A DNA stretch of 64,000 nt from Ampullimonas aquatilis (GTDB lineage: Bacteria; Pseudomonadota; Gammaproteobacteria; Burkholderiales; Burkholderiaceae_D): assembly GCF_049675895.1 (NCBI RefSeq), contig NZ_CP183834.1, forward strand, positions 2,480,001 through 2,544,000. Direction: 5' to 3'. A program made the position numbers and the translations under genes. Position 1 is the first letter of the stretch. Every line of letters starts with the position of its first letter. Of this stretch, positions 27,713 to 36,986 are shown one piece after another. The notes beneath the pieces were generated by a model. That model was given only the letters and a program-made list of their open reading frames with translations. It was not told the DNA's origin and did no database searches.

Positions 27713-29140
27713 ATGAAACTCCTCTTGCCTTCATCAGTATTGATCAGCATTGCTGCGAGCATTCTCTCGGTCAATCTCCTGGTTGCCTGTGGTGGTGGCA
27801 GCGCAAGCAGTGCCACCACCAGTAATTCAGCATCCGATTCAGCAACGACCAATAACGATGCGCCAGCAACAGAAAACACTACCAGTAACACCACCGCCAT
27901 TACTTTAAAATCTCAAGGTACCAGCTTGCAAGTACCAAGCAGTCTGCAGACGGGTACATTTGCGTCGCAAAAGAGTATGCAAATCGCAGAAGGTTATGCC
28001 ATTCGGCTTGAAGCCACAGTCGGCGGTGCTCGCTTCATGGCATTGGCAAGCAATGGCGATTTGCTGGTCAGCAATCCTGGTGCCGGACAGATTACTTTAT
28101 TGCGATTTGATAGCAATGGCTTGCTGCAGAGTAAATATATCTTTGCTCAGGGACTAAAAAATCCTCAGGACATGGTGTTTTATATACAAGGTGGCAAGAC
28201 TTATCTGTATATTGCCGAATCAAATCGCATCATCCGTTCGGTGTACCAAACGGGTAGCACGCAGATTGGCAACAAGGAAGTCATCGTGAGCAATTTGCCC
28301 GATGCATCTTCGGCCGAGTTGAATGGCGCTTATGGACATCAGCTTAAAAATATTGCGGTGGATCATGACAAGCTCTTTGTGGCGATTGCCTCTACCTGCA
28401 ATGCCTGCGAATCTGATGTGGTATCTGACCCGATCCGTAATGCCATTTATGAATATGATCTGACTGGTGCCAACCGCCGACTCGTTGCCAGAGGTTTGCG
28501 CAATGTCGAGGGCTTGGCATTTCGTCCCGGTACTCAGGAGCTCTGGGTATCTGTCAATAATCGAGACAATATTGCCTACCCTTTCCATCATGACTGGGAT
28601 GGTGACGGCAAGGATGATTATGGTCGTGTCATGCAGAGCTATGTGGATGGTCATCCACCTGATTTATTGACCCAAATAAAAGATGGTGGCAATTACGGTT
28701 GGCCTTACTGCAATAGCAATCCTGATGCAGGTTTGAACAATATGCCTTTTGATCTGGATGTCCAGTTCAATGCCGATGGCAGCAAACTGGATTGCAGCAA
28801 GGCTGATCGCATTACCCGCGGCCTGCCCCCCCACTCTGCCGCACTGGGCATCAGCTTTGCCAATAATGCCGGGCTACCTGCACCGCTCAACAATGGTATT
28901 TTTGTCGCTTTGCATGGCTGCTGGAATTGCACGGCTTTTAACGGACATAAAGTGGTCTATTATCCTCTGCTCGCCGATAGTACTTTAGGTGATAGCGTTG
29001 ATCTGGTCAGTGGCTTTGTGACTGATCCCAACAATAAATCTCGCTGGGGACGCCCTGTTGACGTCATTGCAGATGGTAAAGGGGGATTATTTATTTCGGA
29101 CGATATGGCTGGGGCAATCTATCGTTTTTATCCAAAATAA
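27713..29140 (+). CDS. Lipoprotein of the PQQ-dependent sugar/sorbosone dehydrogenase fold
   Basis: 475 residues with a lipoprotein signal: hydrophobic 8-24 and the lipobox LVAC at about 23-26, followed by a Ser/Thr/Asn-rich linker. The beta-propeller body has NGDLLVSNPGAGQITLLR, RNVEGLAFRPGTQELWVSVNNRDN, KDGGNYGWPYC and GLPPHSAALGISF, the pattern of soluble glucose/L-sorbosone dehydrogenases that use PQQ. Several cysteine pairs (CNAC, CWNC) are present. The substrate is unknown, and no PQQ synthesis gene is nearby. It is convergent with luxR, 48 bases apart. Confidence 0.82.
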   Translation: MKLLLPSSVLISIAASILSVNLLVACGGGSASSATTSNSASDSATTNNDAPATENTTSNTTAITLKSQGTSLQVPSSLQTGTFASQKSMQIAEGYAIRLEATVGGARFMALASNGDLLVSNPGAGQITLLRFDSNGLLQSKYIFAQGLKNPQDMVFYIQGGKTYLYIAESNRIIRSVYQTGSTQIGNKEVIVSNLPDASSAELNGAYGHQLKNIAVDHDKLFVAIASTCNACESDVVSDPIRNAIYEYDLTGANRRLVARGLRNVEGLAFRPGTQELWVSVNNRDNIAYPFHHDWDGDGKDDYGRVMQSYVDGHPPDLLTQIKDGGNYGWPYCNSNPDAGLNNMPFDLDVQFNADGSKLDCSKADRITRGLPPHSAALGISFANNAGLPAPLNNGIFVALHGCWNCTAFNGHKVVYYPLLADSTLGDSVDLVSGFVTDPNNKSRWGRPVDVIADGKGGLFISDDMAGAIYRFYPK

Positions 29141-29188
29141 CTGCCACAAAATAATTGTGCTTAAGATTGGCTGATTTTTTGAGATCAC

Positions 29189-29902
29189 CTAACCCAAAAA
29201 TCCCAGTGCTGCCGCCTTGATGGTGGCTTGGGTTTTATTATTGGAACGCAGTTTGGTGAGTGAATTATTAATATGAAAATTCACGGTTCGCTCGGCTATT
29301 CGTAAAATATCGGCAATATCCGCTGCCGTTTTACCTTCAGCAGTCCAGCGCAATACTTCCACCTCACGATTGGATAGGCTCACCTTGGCCTCTGGCATAT
29401 GCTTACTGACCAAATGCTCTGACAACGCAAAATGCGCCACCTGACTCAACCAGGACATCTGCGCATTTTTTACCTGCAGCTCCTGCAGGCTCAAGACTTC
29501 GTGACTTCGTGCCAAGGTCAACATGCCAATCGCACCATAATTATAACGACATGACTGTGCCCAACCAATATGCAAGCCATGCTGCCTGGCATCTTCCCAG
29601 AATTCCGGTGCCTGCTTGAACAACTGATCGTTCCAGACTATGGGAAGGGAGGAGCGAATACCATGTTGTACAGTCGGATCAATCGACAGATAGTTTTCAG
29701 CCTGATATTTTTCCTGCCAAATCGGCTCATAGTTATTGAGCATGACAATTTTAGGATTGGATATGGGTAAAGGTAGACGAATGCCGTAGGCGCAATAATC
29801 AAAACCCATCTTCCTGACCACACCAATCAGATGTTGCAGCAAGGCATCTTCGGAAGGCTGTTCCAGCAAAGCCTGTATATGTTCTTCCTGCCATTCTTTC
29901 AT
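29189..29902 (-). CDS. LuxR-type quorum-sensing regulator
   Basis: 237 residues from the ATG at 29902, a normal length for AHL receptors; the frame extends to 29959 without a ribosome site. The autoinducer-binding domain has the invariant set Trp62, Tyr66, Asp75, Pro76 and Trp90. The C-terminal helix-turn-helix (about 173-235) has SNREVEVLRW, GKTAADIADIL and RTVNFHINNSLTKL. It should bind the acyl-homoserine lactone made by the divergently encoded LuxI. An rsaM-like gene lies between the two. Confidence 0.95.
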   Translation of the reverse strand: MKEWQEEHIQALLEQPSEDALLQHLIGVVRKMGFDYCAYGIRLPLPISNPKIVMLNNYEPIWQEKYQAENYLSIDPTVQHGIRSSLPIVWNDQLFKQAPEFWEDARQHGLHIGWAQSCRYNYGAIGMLTLARSHEVLSLQELQVKNAQMSWLSQVAHFALSEHLVSKHMPEAKVSLSNREVEVLRWTAEGKTAADIADILRIAERTVNFHINNSLTKLRSNNKTQATIKAAALGFLG

Positions 29903-30014
29903 CCCTTTTCCCTCTCCCAAGGCTCGAAACCTTACTCTCCCACCTGACATAGTTGACACTTCAAGTCCAATTGATTGTCAGATAGGATCACGACACGACA
30001 AATTATCCAAATTG

Positions 30015-30043
30015 TTGACACTGACTGTAGCCACTGCTGCTAC
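30015..30043 (+). promoter_or_regulatory. Candidate lux-box-like inverted repeat and -35 before the rsaM-like gene
   Basis: GTAGC (30027-30031) and GCTAC (30039-30043) form a perfect inverted repeat with a seven-base spacer, inside the wider TGTAGC...CTACTACA. TTGACA is directly upstream at 30015-30020. The arrangement resembles a LuxR operator near a promoter, though the arms do not fit a published consensus base for base. It lies in the 218-bp luxR-rsaM intergenic region. Confidence 0.35.
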
Positions 30044-30120
30044 TACAATGCCAAGACAGAGTTCCAGCACCATCTGTCTTACTGCGGATATGTATTTGAA
30101 TTCGCATGAATGGAAAAGCC

Positions 30121-30558
30121 ATGATAAATTCTAATTTCACTACATTACAGCAACACCATTACACAGGTCTGACCCCTGCCATGCCTTTGACTCTGTCGCC
30201 AGATGGGTACATCCGATTGACCTTTGATCGCTTTCAGCATCTCGAGCTGGAACATGTCTGCTCATCCATCGATTCCGAGGTTGGTAGCCTCCTAACCGAA
30301 AATGCTATCCCATTTGCAAACAGCGGTTTTACCGAATGGCAAAGTCATACCACACCGGTCATTTCACTTGGTTGGGACTGGTACGAAGATGCCACTAATC
30401 ACAAAATGCTGGTGGCACCCAGCACCATCCGTAGCAATGTCATGCTGCGTGACAAAAATGGCTACGACCTGGGGCCAGCCATGACATCCATGCTGCTACA
30501 CACCTGGCTGTCCTCATTTGACTGGCAACATACACTAACCCAACAGCTGAACTCATAG
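30121..30558 (+). CDS. RsaM-like (DUF4902) quorum-sensing modulator
   Basis: 145 residues from the ATG at 30121 (GGA eight bases upstream); an ATG at 30106 would add five. No signal or membrane segment. It has several tryptophans in W-rich motifs (FTEWQSHTTPVISLGWDWYED, LLHTWLSSFDW). Small proteins of this type sit between luxR and luxI in Burkholderia and Pseudomonas, where RsaM lowers AHL production (family knowledge). The location here is the same. I rely on size, the Trp pattern and context, so the name is tentative. Confidence 0.72.
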   Translation: MINSNFTTLQQHHYTGLTPAMPLTLSPDGYIRLTFDRFQHLELEHVCSSIDSEVGSLLTENAIPFANSGFTEWQSHTTPVISLGWDWYEDATNHKMLVAPSTIRSNVMLRDKNGYDLGPAMTSMLLHTWLSSFDWQHTLTQQLNS

Positions 30559-30646
30559 CCTGACAACTTTAACAGATTATATAAAAACAATAATTTGTAT
30601 CTAATATGATCCATGACGACTGGTGAAAATACCACGGAGTGGATCG

Positions 30647-31228
30647 ATGACAACGACTCATGGCAGCGCCCTGCAGCTTCCCAAAAGCCTTGAACATGCT
30701 CTAGCAGCCTATCGACACAAAGTATTCATAGAGTCGCTAGGATGGGAACTCCCCACCGCTGAGACTGGATTGGAGCGCGATCAGTTTGATCGACCCGAGA
30801 CGGTCTATGTGATTACTCAGGATGGCCAAGGACGCATCAATGGCTGCGCCCGTCTACTTCCCACAACTCAACCCTATTTGTTGAGCGAAGTATTTCCACA
30901 ACTATTAAACGGCGCACCCATTCCTTGCACCGCAGAGGTATGGGAGCTTTCCAGATTTGCAGCAGTCAATCCATCAGCTGCCGATAAAAAAGAACAGTTC
31001 CAGGTCAACCTTACCAAAACACTGCTGGCTGCAGCATTGCGTTGCGCTGAAGCACATGGCGCAAAACGCATCATCACCGTTTCACCCGTTGGGATTGAAC
31101 GTTTACTGCATCGCTATGGTGTGCATGTTCACCGTGCTGGCCCGGCTATGGTCATCGATGGTTATCCGCTTTTTGCCTGTTGGATTGAACTTGATGACAT
31201 GACTCGCAATGCCCTGGAAGGATATTGA
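30647..31228 (+). CDS. Acyl-homoserine-lactone synthase (LuxI type)
   Basis: 193 residues from the ATG at 30647, preceded by GGAG. The conserved LuxI residues are present: Arg23 and Phe27 (YRHKVF), Trp33, the acidic pair at Asp45/Asp48 (RDQFD), Arg69 (GCARLLPT) and Glu100 with Arg103 (VWELSRFA). It makes an AHL from S-adenosylmethionine and an acyl-ACP; chain length cannot be read from sequence. The HD-GYP gene starts within a few bases of its stop. Confidence 0.95.
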   Translation: MTTTHGSALQLPKSLEHALAAYRHKVFIESLGWELPTAETGLERDQFDRPETVYVITQDGQGRINGCARLLPTTQPYLLSEVFPQLLNGAPIPCTAEVWELSRFAAVNPSAADKKEQFQVNLTKTLLAAALRCAEAHGAKRIITVSPVGIERLLHRYGVHVHRAGPAMVIDGYPLFACWIELDDMTRNALEGY

Positions 31229-31233
31229 ACCGA

Positions 31234-32526
31234 ATGAAAGACGCGACAAATGTCGTCAATCAGTTCTTTTTGCAGCAATTGCTGCAAGTCTCGCAACAAC
31301 GCGGTATCTTTACTTCTGAAGAAGTTGTCTCCATCACTGGTATCAAACTGCTCGCCAAAGACAAGCTGATTGACCAGTCCATGGTCGAACGTTTATCGCA
31401 ACATCAACTAGTACGACCATTGGAACAATGCATCCGTATTGATACCCCATTGGATGTTCAACAAATTGCGCAAGAAGCTGAGCGGGTGCTGGACACTCAT
31501 CCAGCCATTCGCCCATTGTCGGGTTGGCGGGTTGGCATGCCGACACCCAGCAAGCTGCTAAAACAAATGGTCTTGCAACCACCAGCCCATTGCATGCTAT
31601 CCATCCATGAGGCTGGCAATCCCAACGTCTTGCCACACTTTGTGACGGTGGCATTACTGGCAATGGGGCTGTGTTATCGGCTTGAACAAGCTACCGATGA
31701 ACGCATGGGGCCATTGGTAGTAGCCAGTGTGTTTCATGATGTTGGCGAGTTGTATATCGACCCTGCCATTTTAAATAGCACCGAACCAATGGAGGATGCA
31801 CATTGGCAACAATTGGCACAGCATCCCCTGCTCGGACAACAAGCCTTGTTATCCTGTGTTGGAGTTGATCCAGAAATTGCCGCAATGGTGGCACAGCATC
31901 ATGAACGTCATGATGGTTCGGGTTATCCCAATGGCTTATTGTTTCATCAATTGCTCAGTGATGGTCACCTGCTGGCGGTCGCTGAAACCATGGCAGGTAT
32001 CATACAGTCGGGCAATCGCTCGGTGAAGTCGATCTATATGGCCCTGGCCATTTTACCTGGCGAATACGCCCGTCCGGTCATTGACTTGCTGGCACGAATT
32101 TCATCGCAAACCGACGATGACACCAACCTGCCCCCGTTCAATCCCAATGAATTGCATCACAATCTGCATCAGATCAATCGACAACTCATGCATGTCACGG
32201 AAGCTTTTGAAAAAGTAGGTGAACAATCGTTAAGCTCCGCCGCTATTGAATTAGCCTGGAAATATCATGATCGTTTTAGCGCCATTCAACGCGCTTATTA
32301 CAGCACTGGCCTGAATGTCATCTCTTATAAATCAGCTTTGCACGATTCCAACAATTTACCGCCCGACCCGATTGAATATGAAGCAGCCTTGCTGGCTGAC
32401 GAATTACGCTGGCGCTTGCGCGAATTATCACGCCAAATGGCCGCCAAGCTTGATCAGATATTGCCTGATGAGCGCCCATTCTTTGAAGCATTGATTGGCT
32501 CAGTGAGGCATAGTCCAACCGAATAG
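31234..32526 (+). CDS. HD-GYP domain protein, probable c-di-GMP phosphodiesterase
   Basis: 430 residues from the ATG at 31234, five bases after the luxI stop (AAGGA at 31218). The HD motif is at residues 168-169 (VFHDVGE, slightly divergent from HDIGK) and HHERHDGSGYP at 222-232 is the GYP signature. N-terminal to it is a ~160-residue region without a recognised domain; C-terminal is a helical stretch. HD-GYP enzymes hydrolyse c-di-GMP to pGpG or GMP. Coupling to luxI suggests that density lowers c-di-GMP, favouring motility; that is inference. HDVGE instead of HDIGK may alter metal binding. Confidence 0.88.
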   Translation: MKDATNVVNQFFLQQLLQVSQQRGIFTSEEVVSITGIKLLAKDKLIDQSMVERLSQHQLVRPLEQCIRIDTPLDVQQIAQEAERVLDTHPAIRPLSGWRVGMPTPSKLLKQMVLQPPAHCMLSIHEAGNPNVLPHFVTVALLAMGLCYRLEQATDERMGPLVVASVFHDVGELYIDPAILNSTEPMEDAHWQQLAQHPLLGQQALLSCVGVDPEIAAMVAQHHERHDGSGYPNGLLFHQLLSDGHLLAVAETMAGIIQSGNRSVKSIYMALAILPGEYARPVIDLLARISSQTDDDTNLPPFNPNELHHNLHQINRQLMHVTEAFEKVGEQSLSSAAIELAWKYHDRFSAIQRAYYSTGLNVISYKSALHDSNNLPPDPIEYEAALLADELRWRLRELSRQMAAKLDQILPDERPFFEALIGSVRHSPTE

Positions 32527-32550
32527 AATTTAATTACGTTCAGACAATAA

Positions 32551-32582
32551 AAAAGCCGATCAAAAAACTGATCGGCTTTTTT
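32551..32582. terminator. Bidirectional terminator between HD-GYP and scoB genes
   Basis: AAAAGCCGATCA and TGATCGGCTTTT form a 12-bp perfect stem around AAAAAC, with A-rich and T-rich flanks in both directions. It serves the two convergent genes. Confidence 0.9.
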
Positions 32583-32604
32583 AATTGAAAAATTGAAATT
32601 TCAA

Positions 32605-33234
32605 TTAAAATTTCAATGCGGCTCCGGTTTTCCGGGTCAATTCTTCCTGAGTCACATCCGGTGCCAACTCCAGCACCGTCAAACCATCTGGTGTGACTTC
32701 AATCACCGCCAAGTCGGTAATGATCAGATTGACCACGCCCAGCCCTGTCAAAGGCAAATCACACTCTTTAAGAATTTTATGGACATCACCCTTGGCAACA
32801 TGCTCCATGAGTACGACGACACGTTTGACGCCTGCCACCAGATCCATCGCGCCGCCCATGCCCTTGATCATTTTGCCTGGAATCATCCAGTTGGCCAGAT
32901 CACCTTTTTCACTGACCTGCATCGCCCCCAAAATCGCCAGACTGATGTGACCACCGCGAATCATGCCAAATGAGTCGGCACTGCTAAAAATACTGGAGCC
33001 TTTTAAGGTCGTCACCGTCTGCTTGCCCGCGTTGATCAGATCGGCATCAATCTCATCTTCAGTTGGAAACGGGCCAATTCCCAGCAGACCATTTTCTGAT
33101 TGCAGCCAGACTTCCATATGATCGGGTACGTGATTGGCAACCAAGGTTGGCAAACCAATCCCCAGGTTGACGTAAAAACCATCCTGCAATTCTTTGGCAG
33201 CCCTTGCTGCCATTTCATCTCTTGTCCAAGCCAT
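32605..33234 (-). CDS. scoB: 3-oxoacid CoA-transferase subunit B
   Basis: 209 residues. The catalytic Glu motif of CoA transferases is in VWLQSENGLLGIG (about 42-54), and GGHISLAILGAMQVSEKGDLANW and GMGGAMDLVAGVKRV-type segments follow. With subunit A it moves CoA from succinyl-CoA to acetoacetate (or a related pair), linking ketone bodies and PHB degradation to central metabolism. It lies 67 bases after scoA on the same strand. Confidence 0.93.
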   Translation of the reverse strand: MAWTRDEMAARAAKELQDGFYVNLGIGLPTLVANHVPDHMEVWLQSENGLLGIGPFPTEDEIDADLINAGKQTVTTLKGSSIFSSADSFGMIRGGHISLAILGAMQVSEKGDLANWMIPGKMIKGMGGAMDLVAGVKRVVVLMEHVAKGDVHKILKECDLPLTGLGVVNLIITDLAVIEVTPDGLTVLELAPDVTQEELTRKTGAALKF

Positions 33235-33301
33235 GCTTCATCCTTCTTGAATTCGGTTCAGAAAAACTTTCTTGAAACGCTTTTTAGTCGCACCAGCCGC
33301 T

Positions 33302-34006
33302 TTATTTGGAAGGCGTGATGGTGCGTTGTTCAATGCGTTTTTCCGGGGTGGCATTGACCACAATGCGCTGAACAAAAATACCCGGCGTATGAATTTCATC
33401 AGGTGCCAGCTCGCCGTTCTCGACCAGAATTTCAACTTCGGCAACAGTCATCTTGCCAGCAGTGGCGACATTGGGGTTGAAATTACGTGCGGTCTTGCGG
33501 TACACCAGATTACCGGCACGATCGGCCTTATAGGCCTTGACCAAAGCCACATCGGCTGTCAACGCTCGCTCCATCACATAAGTCTGGCCGTCAAACTCGC
33601 GCAATTCCTTGCCCTCGGCAACGATGGTGCCCACGCCAGTCTTGGTAAAAAAGGCGGGAATGCCGGCACCACCGGCACGCAGCTTTTCTGCCAGTGTGCC
33701 TTGGGGTGTAAATTCCAGCGCCAGTTCTCCAGACAGGTATTGGCGTTCAAATTCCTTGTTTTCACCGACATAGCTGGAAATCATTTTTTTGATTTGACGC
33801 GTCGTCAGTAATTTACCCAGGCCAAAGCCATCGACGCCAGCATTGTTGCTGATGCAAGTTAAATCCTTGACACCCAGATCACGAACTGCGTCGATCAATG
33901 CCTCAGGTATGCCACACAAACCAAAGCCGCCTACAGCCAAGGTTTGCCCATCTTTTAAAATATCTGCCAATGCCGCCTGGGCACTGCCATACAGCTTGTT
34001 TGCCAT
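33302..34006 (-). CDS. scoA: 3-oxoacid CoA-transferase subunit A
   Basis: 234 residues. The N-terminal CoA-binding glycine loop is VGGFGLCGIPEALI (about 26-39), followed by LTCISNNAG and GTLAEKLRAGGAGIPAFFT, the usual class I CoA-transferase alpha-chain pattern. Partner of the downstream beta subunit. The pair fits the PHB/acetoacetate theme of this region. scoA versus atoD naming cannot be settled from sequence alone. Confidence 0.93.
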   Translation of the reverse strand: MANKLYGSAQAALADILKDGQTLAVGGFGLCGIPEALIDAVRDLGVKDLTCISNNAGVDGFGLGKLLTTRQIKKMISSYVGENKEFERQYLSGELALEFTPQGTLAEKLRAGGAGIPAFFTKTGVGTIVAEGKELREFDGQTYVMERALTADVALVKAYKADRAGNLVYRKTARNFNPNVATAGKMTVAEVEILVENGELAPDEIHTPGIFVQRIVVNATPEKRIEQRTITPSK

Positions 34007-34187
34007 GCCGATCCTCTCGTTGGATTGAATAATGCCCGATCATTTTAAGTCAGAACCCACCGCAGGAAACACACCAATGTGGCTTTCGCGTTATTCTCCT
34101 GCCTGTCATCCATTGATGATCTTTTCTGGCTAAACTAATGCGCCATTTTGGTGTCAACATTCATTCTGGTTTATAGCGTCACCTTTT

Positions 34188-35873
34188 ATGTTCATTGCCA
34201 TGCACCGATTAATACCCTGTCTGCGCCTCTTGATGGTGCTATTGTTGACGATTATCACGATTCCGCTCCAGGCACAGACTTTTTTGCCCGCTGAAGAAGC
34301 TTTCCAATTCACCACCGAAGTGGTCGATCAGCAAACGATTGCGGTGGCGTTCAAAATCGAGCCTGGCTATTACCTGTATCGTGACCGCTTTGCCTTTACC
34401 GCCCAGCCCGATCTGCTTGGCAAACCTGATATTCCTCCCGGCAAGATCAAGTTTGACGAAAACTTTGGCAAGGAAGTCGAAACCTATCGCGAGCAATTGC
34501 GCATAGTTGTGCCGCTGACGGCCAAGGCCCAGGCTCTTGAATTGACCGTCACCTCACAAGGCTGTGCCGATGCCGGTTTATGTTATCCACCCCAAAAGCA
34601 AACTGTCAATGTTGATCTGAGCCAGGCTCCCGCCGCCGGGCAAGCCACCCTGCCAAGCCATTCGAGCGCCAGCGATGTTGCACGTGCCAGTGTCAGCACC
34701 AACAATTCGGCTAACTCCATCACATCAAACAGTGAAGACAATCGTATTACCCAAGCGTTACACAGTGGCTCTTTGAGCCTGATCGTGCCGGTTTTTTTTG
34801 TGCTGGGTCTGCTGCTCTGCTTCACACCCTGTGTCTTGCCAATGCTGCCGATTCTATCGTCCATCATTGTGGGTAGTCAGTCCGAAGGGCAAGCGCCTTC
34901 GCGGACACGCAACTTCATGTTGTCCTTGCTGTATTCGCTGGGCATGGCGCTGGTTTATACCGCGCTGGGCGTCGCCGCCGGTTTAATTGGTGAAGGCCTG
35001 TCCGCTGCTCTGCAAAAACCCTGGGTGCTGATCCTGTTTGCGGCCTTGCTGGTAGCGCTCGCCCTCTCCATGTTTGGTCTGTATGAACTGCAACTGCCGA
35101 TGGCGCTGCGCGACAAACTGGCTGGTCAGTCCGATAAACAAAGCGCAGGCAGCCTGACTGGTGTGTTCATCATGGGCGCCTTGTCGGCCTTGATTGTCAG
35201 CCCTTGCGTGGCCGCACCCTTGGCGGGTGCCCTGCTCTATATCAGCCAGACGCGTAACGTACTCATTGGCGGCAGCGCCCTGTTTGCGATGGCGATTGGC
35301 ATGAGTGTACCTTTGTTGCTGATTGGCCTGTCAGCTGGCTCGCTGCTGCCGCGCGCAGGCAACTGGATGAACAAGGTCAAGGCGATATTCGGTGTGCTAC
35401 TGCTGTTGGTCGCAGTCTGGGTGGTGTCACCCGTTTTGCCGGAGGCCTGGCGCCCGTTTAGCCGAATTGTCGATGTCTTTAATCCGCAACAGAAAGTATC
35501 GTTTCAGCGCGTTAAAAATTCAGCCGAACTCGACGCCGCACTGGCACAAGCCAAGACCGAAGGCAAAATCGTCCTCTTTGATTTTTACGCCGACTGGTGC
35601 GTGAGCTGTATTGAAATGGAAAAGCTGACCTTCCCGCATTCCAGCGTGAAACCGCTGCTTGACCAGATGGTGCGCCTGCAAGTCGACGTGACAGCCAATT
35701 CCGAAGCCGATAAGGAACTACTCAAACGCTTTAACCTGTTTGGGCCACCGGGCATCGTCTTTTTTAATAGGCAGGGCGAGGAAATAACGGCAGCGCGGGT
35801 GATTGGTTTTATGCCCGCCGAGGCGTTTGCCAAACGACTCCAGCAACTTCAGTCCAATTCCGTCACCCCTTAA
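34188..35873 (+). CDS. dsbD: Thiol:disulfide interchange protein DsbD
   Basis: 561 residues with all three modules. After a signal peptide (cleavage near AQA, residue 30) comes the periplasmic alpha domain with Cys126 and Cys132 (CADAGLC). Eight membrane helices follow, with the cysteines in CFTPCVLP and VSPCVAAP. The C-terminal thioredoxin domain carries DWCVSC. DsbD carries electrons from cytoplasmic thioredoxin to the periplasm for DsbC and cytochrome c maturation. A second ATG at 34200 could be the start. No ribosome site is obvious. Confidence 0.96.
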   Translation: MFIAMHRLIPCLRLLMVLLLTIITIPLQAQTFLPAEEAFQFTTEVVDQQTIAVAFKIEPGYYLYRDRFAFTAQPDLLGKPDIPPGKIKFDENFGKEVETYREQLRIVVPLTAKAQALELTVTSQGCADAGLCYPPQKQTVNVDLSQAPAAGQATLPSHSSASDVARASVSTNNSANSITSNSEDNRITQALHSGSLSLIVPVFFVLGLLLCFTPCVLPMLPILSSIIVGSQSEGQAPSRTRNFMLSLLYSLGMALVYTALGVAAGLIGEGLSAALQKPWVLILFAALLVALALSMFGLYELQLPMALRDKLAGQSDKQSAGSLTGVFIMGALSALIVSPCVAAPLAGALLYISQTRNVLIGGSALFAMAIGMSVPLLLIGLSAGSLLPRAGNWMNKVKAIFGVLLLLVAVWVVSPVLPEAWRPFSRIVDVFNPQQKVSFQRVKNSAELDAALAQAKTEGKIVLFDFYADWCVSCIEMEKLTFPHSSVKPLLDQMVRLQVDVTANSEADKELLKRFNLFGPPGIVFFNRQGEEITAARVIGFMPAEAFAKRLQQLQSNSVTP

Positions 35874-35947
35874 ATACCCCCACAGGTATTTTTAAACAAT
35901 CAATTAAAACGCACTTAAAGAGTTAATTATTAAGCATACTCCTTATA
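35870..35947 (-). repeat. Dispersed intergenic element, copy D (minus strand)
   Basis: Read on the minus strand, GGAGTAT starts at 35942 and GGGGTAT at 35880, 62 bases apart, with CTTTAAGTGCGTTTTAATTG between. AAATACC/GGTATTT form the second hairpin (35872-35878 with 35885-35891). It belongs to a subtype shared with copy E. It lies 3' of the SDR gene and in its orientation, abutting the dsbD stop. Confidence 0.75.
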
Positions 35948-35975
35948 AAGTCGCTTAAAAAGGCGGTTCCAACCG

Positions 35976-36017
35976 ATCAGCCAACACCGCGCTTGCTGCT
36001 GGCGCGAGCTGGCTGAT
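35976..36017. terminator. Hairpin between dsbD and the SDR gene
   Basis: ATCAGCCA (35976-35983) pairs with TGGCTGAT (36010-36017), and CGCGC/GCGCG can extend it inside. It is located 16 bases beyond the SDR stop, between convergent genes. No strong T-run. Confidence 0.5.
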
Positions 36018-36032
36018 TGTCTACCGCACGGC

Positions 36033-36809
36033 TTACATCACTGACATACCATCATCGGCATTGAAAATGGCGCCATTGATAAAGCCGACGCCATCCGAAG
36101 CCAATAACAATAACAAACCATCCAGATCAGCCGCTTCGCCAAGCCGTTTGTTGGGCAGGGAGTTGATCAGCTTTTGACCCGCTTCGGTCTGCCAGTGCGC
36201 GTCGTTGATTTCGGTATGGATATAACCCGGGTTGATCGCGTTGACATGAATCCCATGCTTGCCCCACTCCAGCGCCATCGCCTTGGTCATCTGCACGATC
36301 GCCGCCTTGCTCATGCCATACACACCGAGTTTGCTGATGGGCTTATGCGCTGCCACCGAGCCAATATTGATAATCCGCGTCTGGCGCTTGGGGTTGGCCT
36401 TGGCATGCGTCAACATCCGCTTGGCCACTTCCTGCGCCATAAAAAAAGCGCCACGGGTATTGGTTTGCATGATGAAATCGTAATCTTCCTCACTGATATC
36501 GACCAGCTTATTGGTCACCGAAACACCCGCGTTATTGACCAGAATATCAATCGGGCCCGCTTCGGTTTCAGCATGCGCCACCGCCGAGCGAATACTCGCT
36601 ACGTCCGTCACATCAAGCTTCACCACATGCGCCGCACCGCCTTCGGCTTCAATTTCAGCACGCAGCTCCTTGAGTTTTTCCACACGCCGTGAGGCAATCA
36701 CCACTTCCGCACCGGCCCTCGCCAGCACTTGCGCAAAGCGCGCACCCAAGCCGCTTGCAGCACCTGTGACCAGTGCGATTTTGCCTTCGAGATTGGTCTC
36801 GATTCCCAT
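36033..36809 (-). CDS. Short-chain dehydrogenase/reductase (FabG-like)
   Basis: 258 residues with a complete classical SDR set: TGAASGLG for NAD(P), NNAG, catalytic Ser in INIGSVAAH, YGMSK and a C-terminal FNADDGMSV. The Arg pair in VIASRRVEK after beta-2 favours NADP(H). Substrate unknown; the tail differs from PhaB, and similar enzymes act on 3-hydroxyacyl or alicyclic alcohols. AGGGAG precedes the ATG on the minus strand. It is divergent from ETF-QO, with GTTCG/CGAAC-type bases between, and could serve beta-oxidation. Confidence 0.85.
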   Translation of the reverse strand: MGIETNLEGKIALVTGAASGLGARFAQVLARAGAEVVIASRRVEKLKELRAEIEAEGGAAHVVKLDVTDVASIRSAVAHAETEAGPIDILVNNAGVSVTNKLVDISEEDYDFIMQTNTRGAFFMAQEVAKRMLTHAKANPKRQTRIINIGSVAAHKPISKLGVYGMSKAAIVQMTKAMALEWGKHGIHVNAINPGYIHTEINDAHWQTEAGQKLINSLPNKRLGEAADLDGLLLLLASDGVGFINGAIFNADDGMSVM

Positions 36810-36986
36810 ATTGCTCTCCCTGCCTTAAAATAGCACTTTTAAAAAAAGAACGACCGTTCGATAATTGCATATTCAAACCCACATACAATCATGCTCTCTT
36901 AATTGAACCAGTCTTGAGCCAGTCGCATTCTTGTACTGGCTGCATATTAAGTGAATCGCCCCACGAACAAAACACCGGAAAACAAC

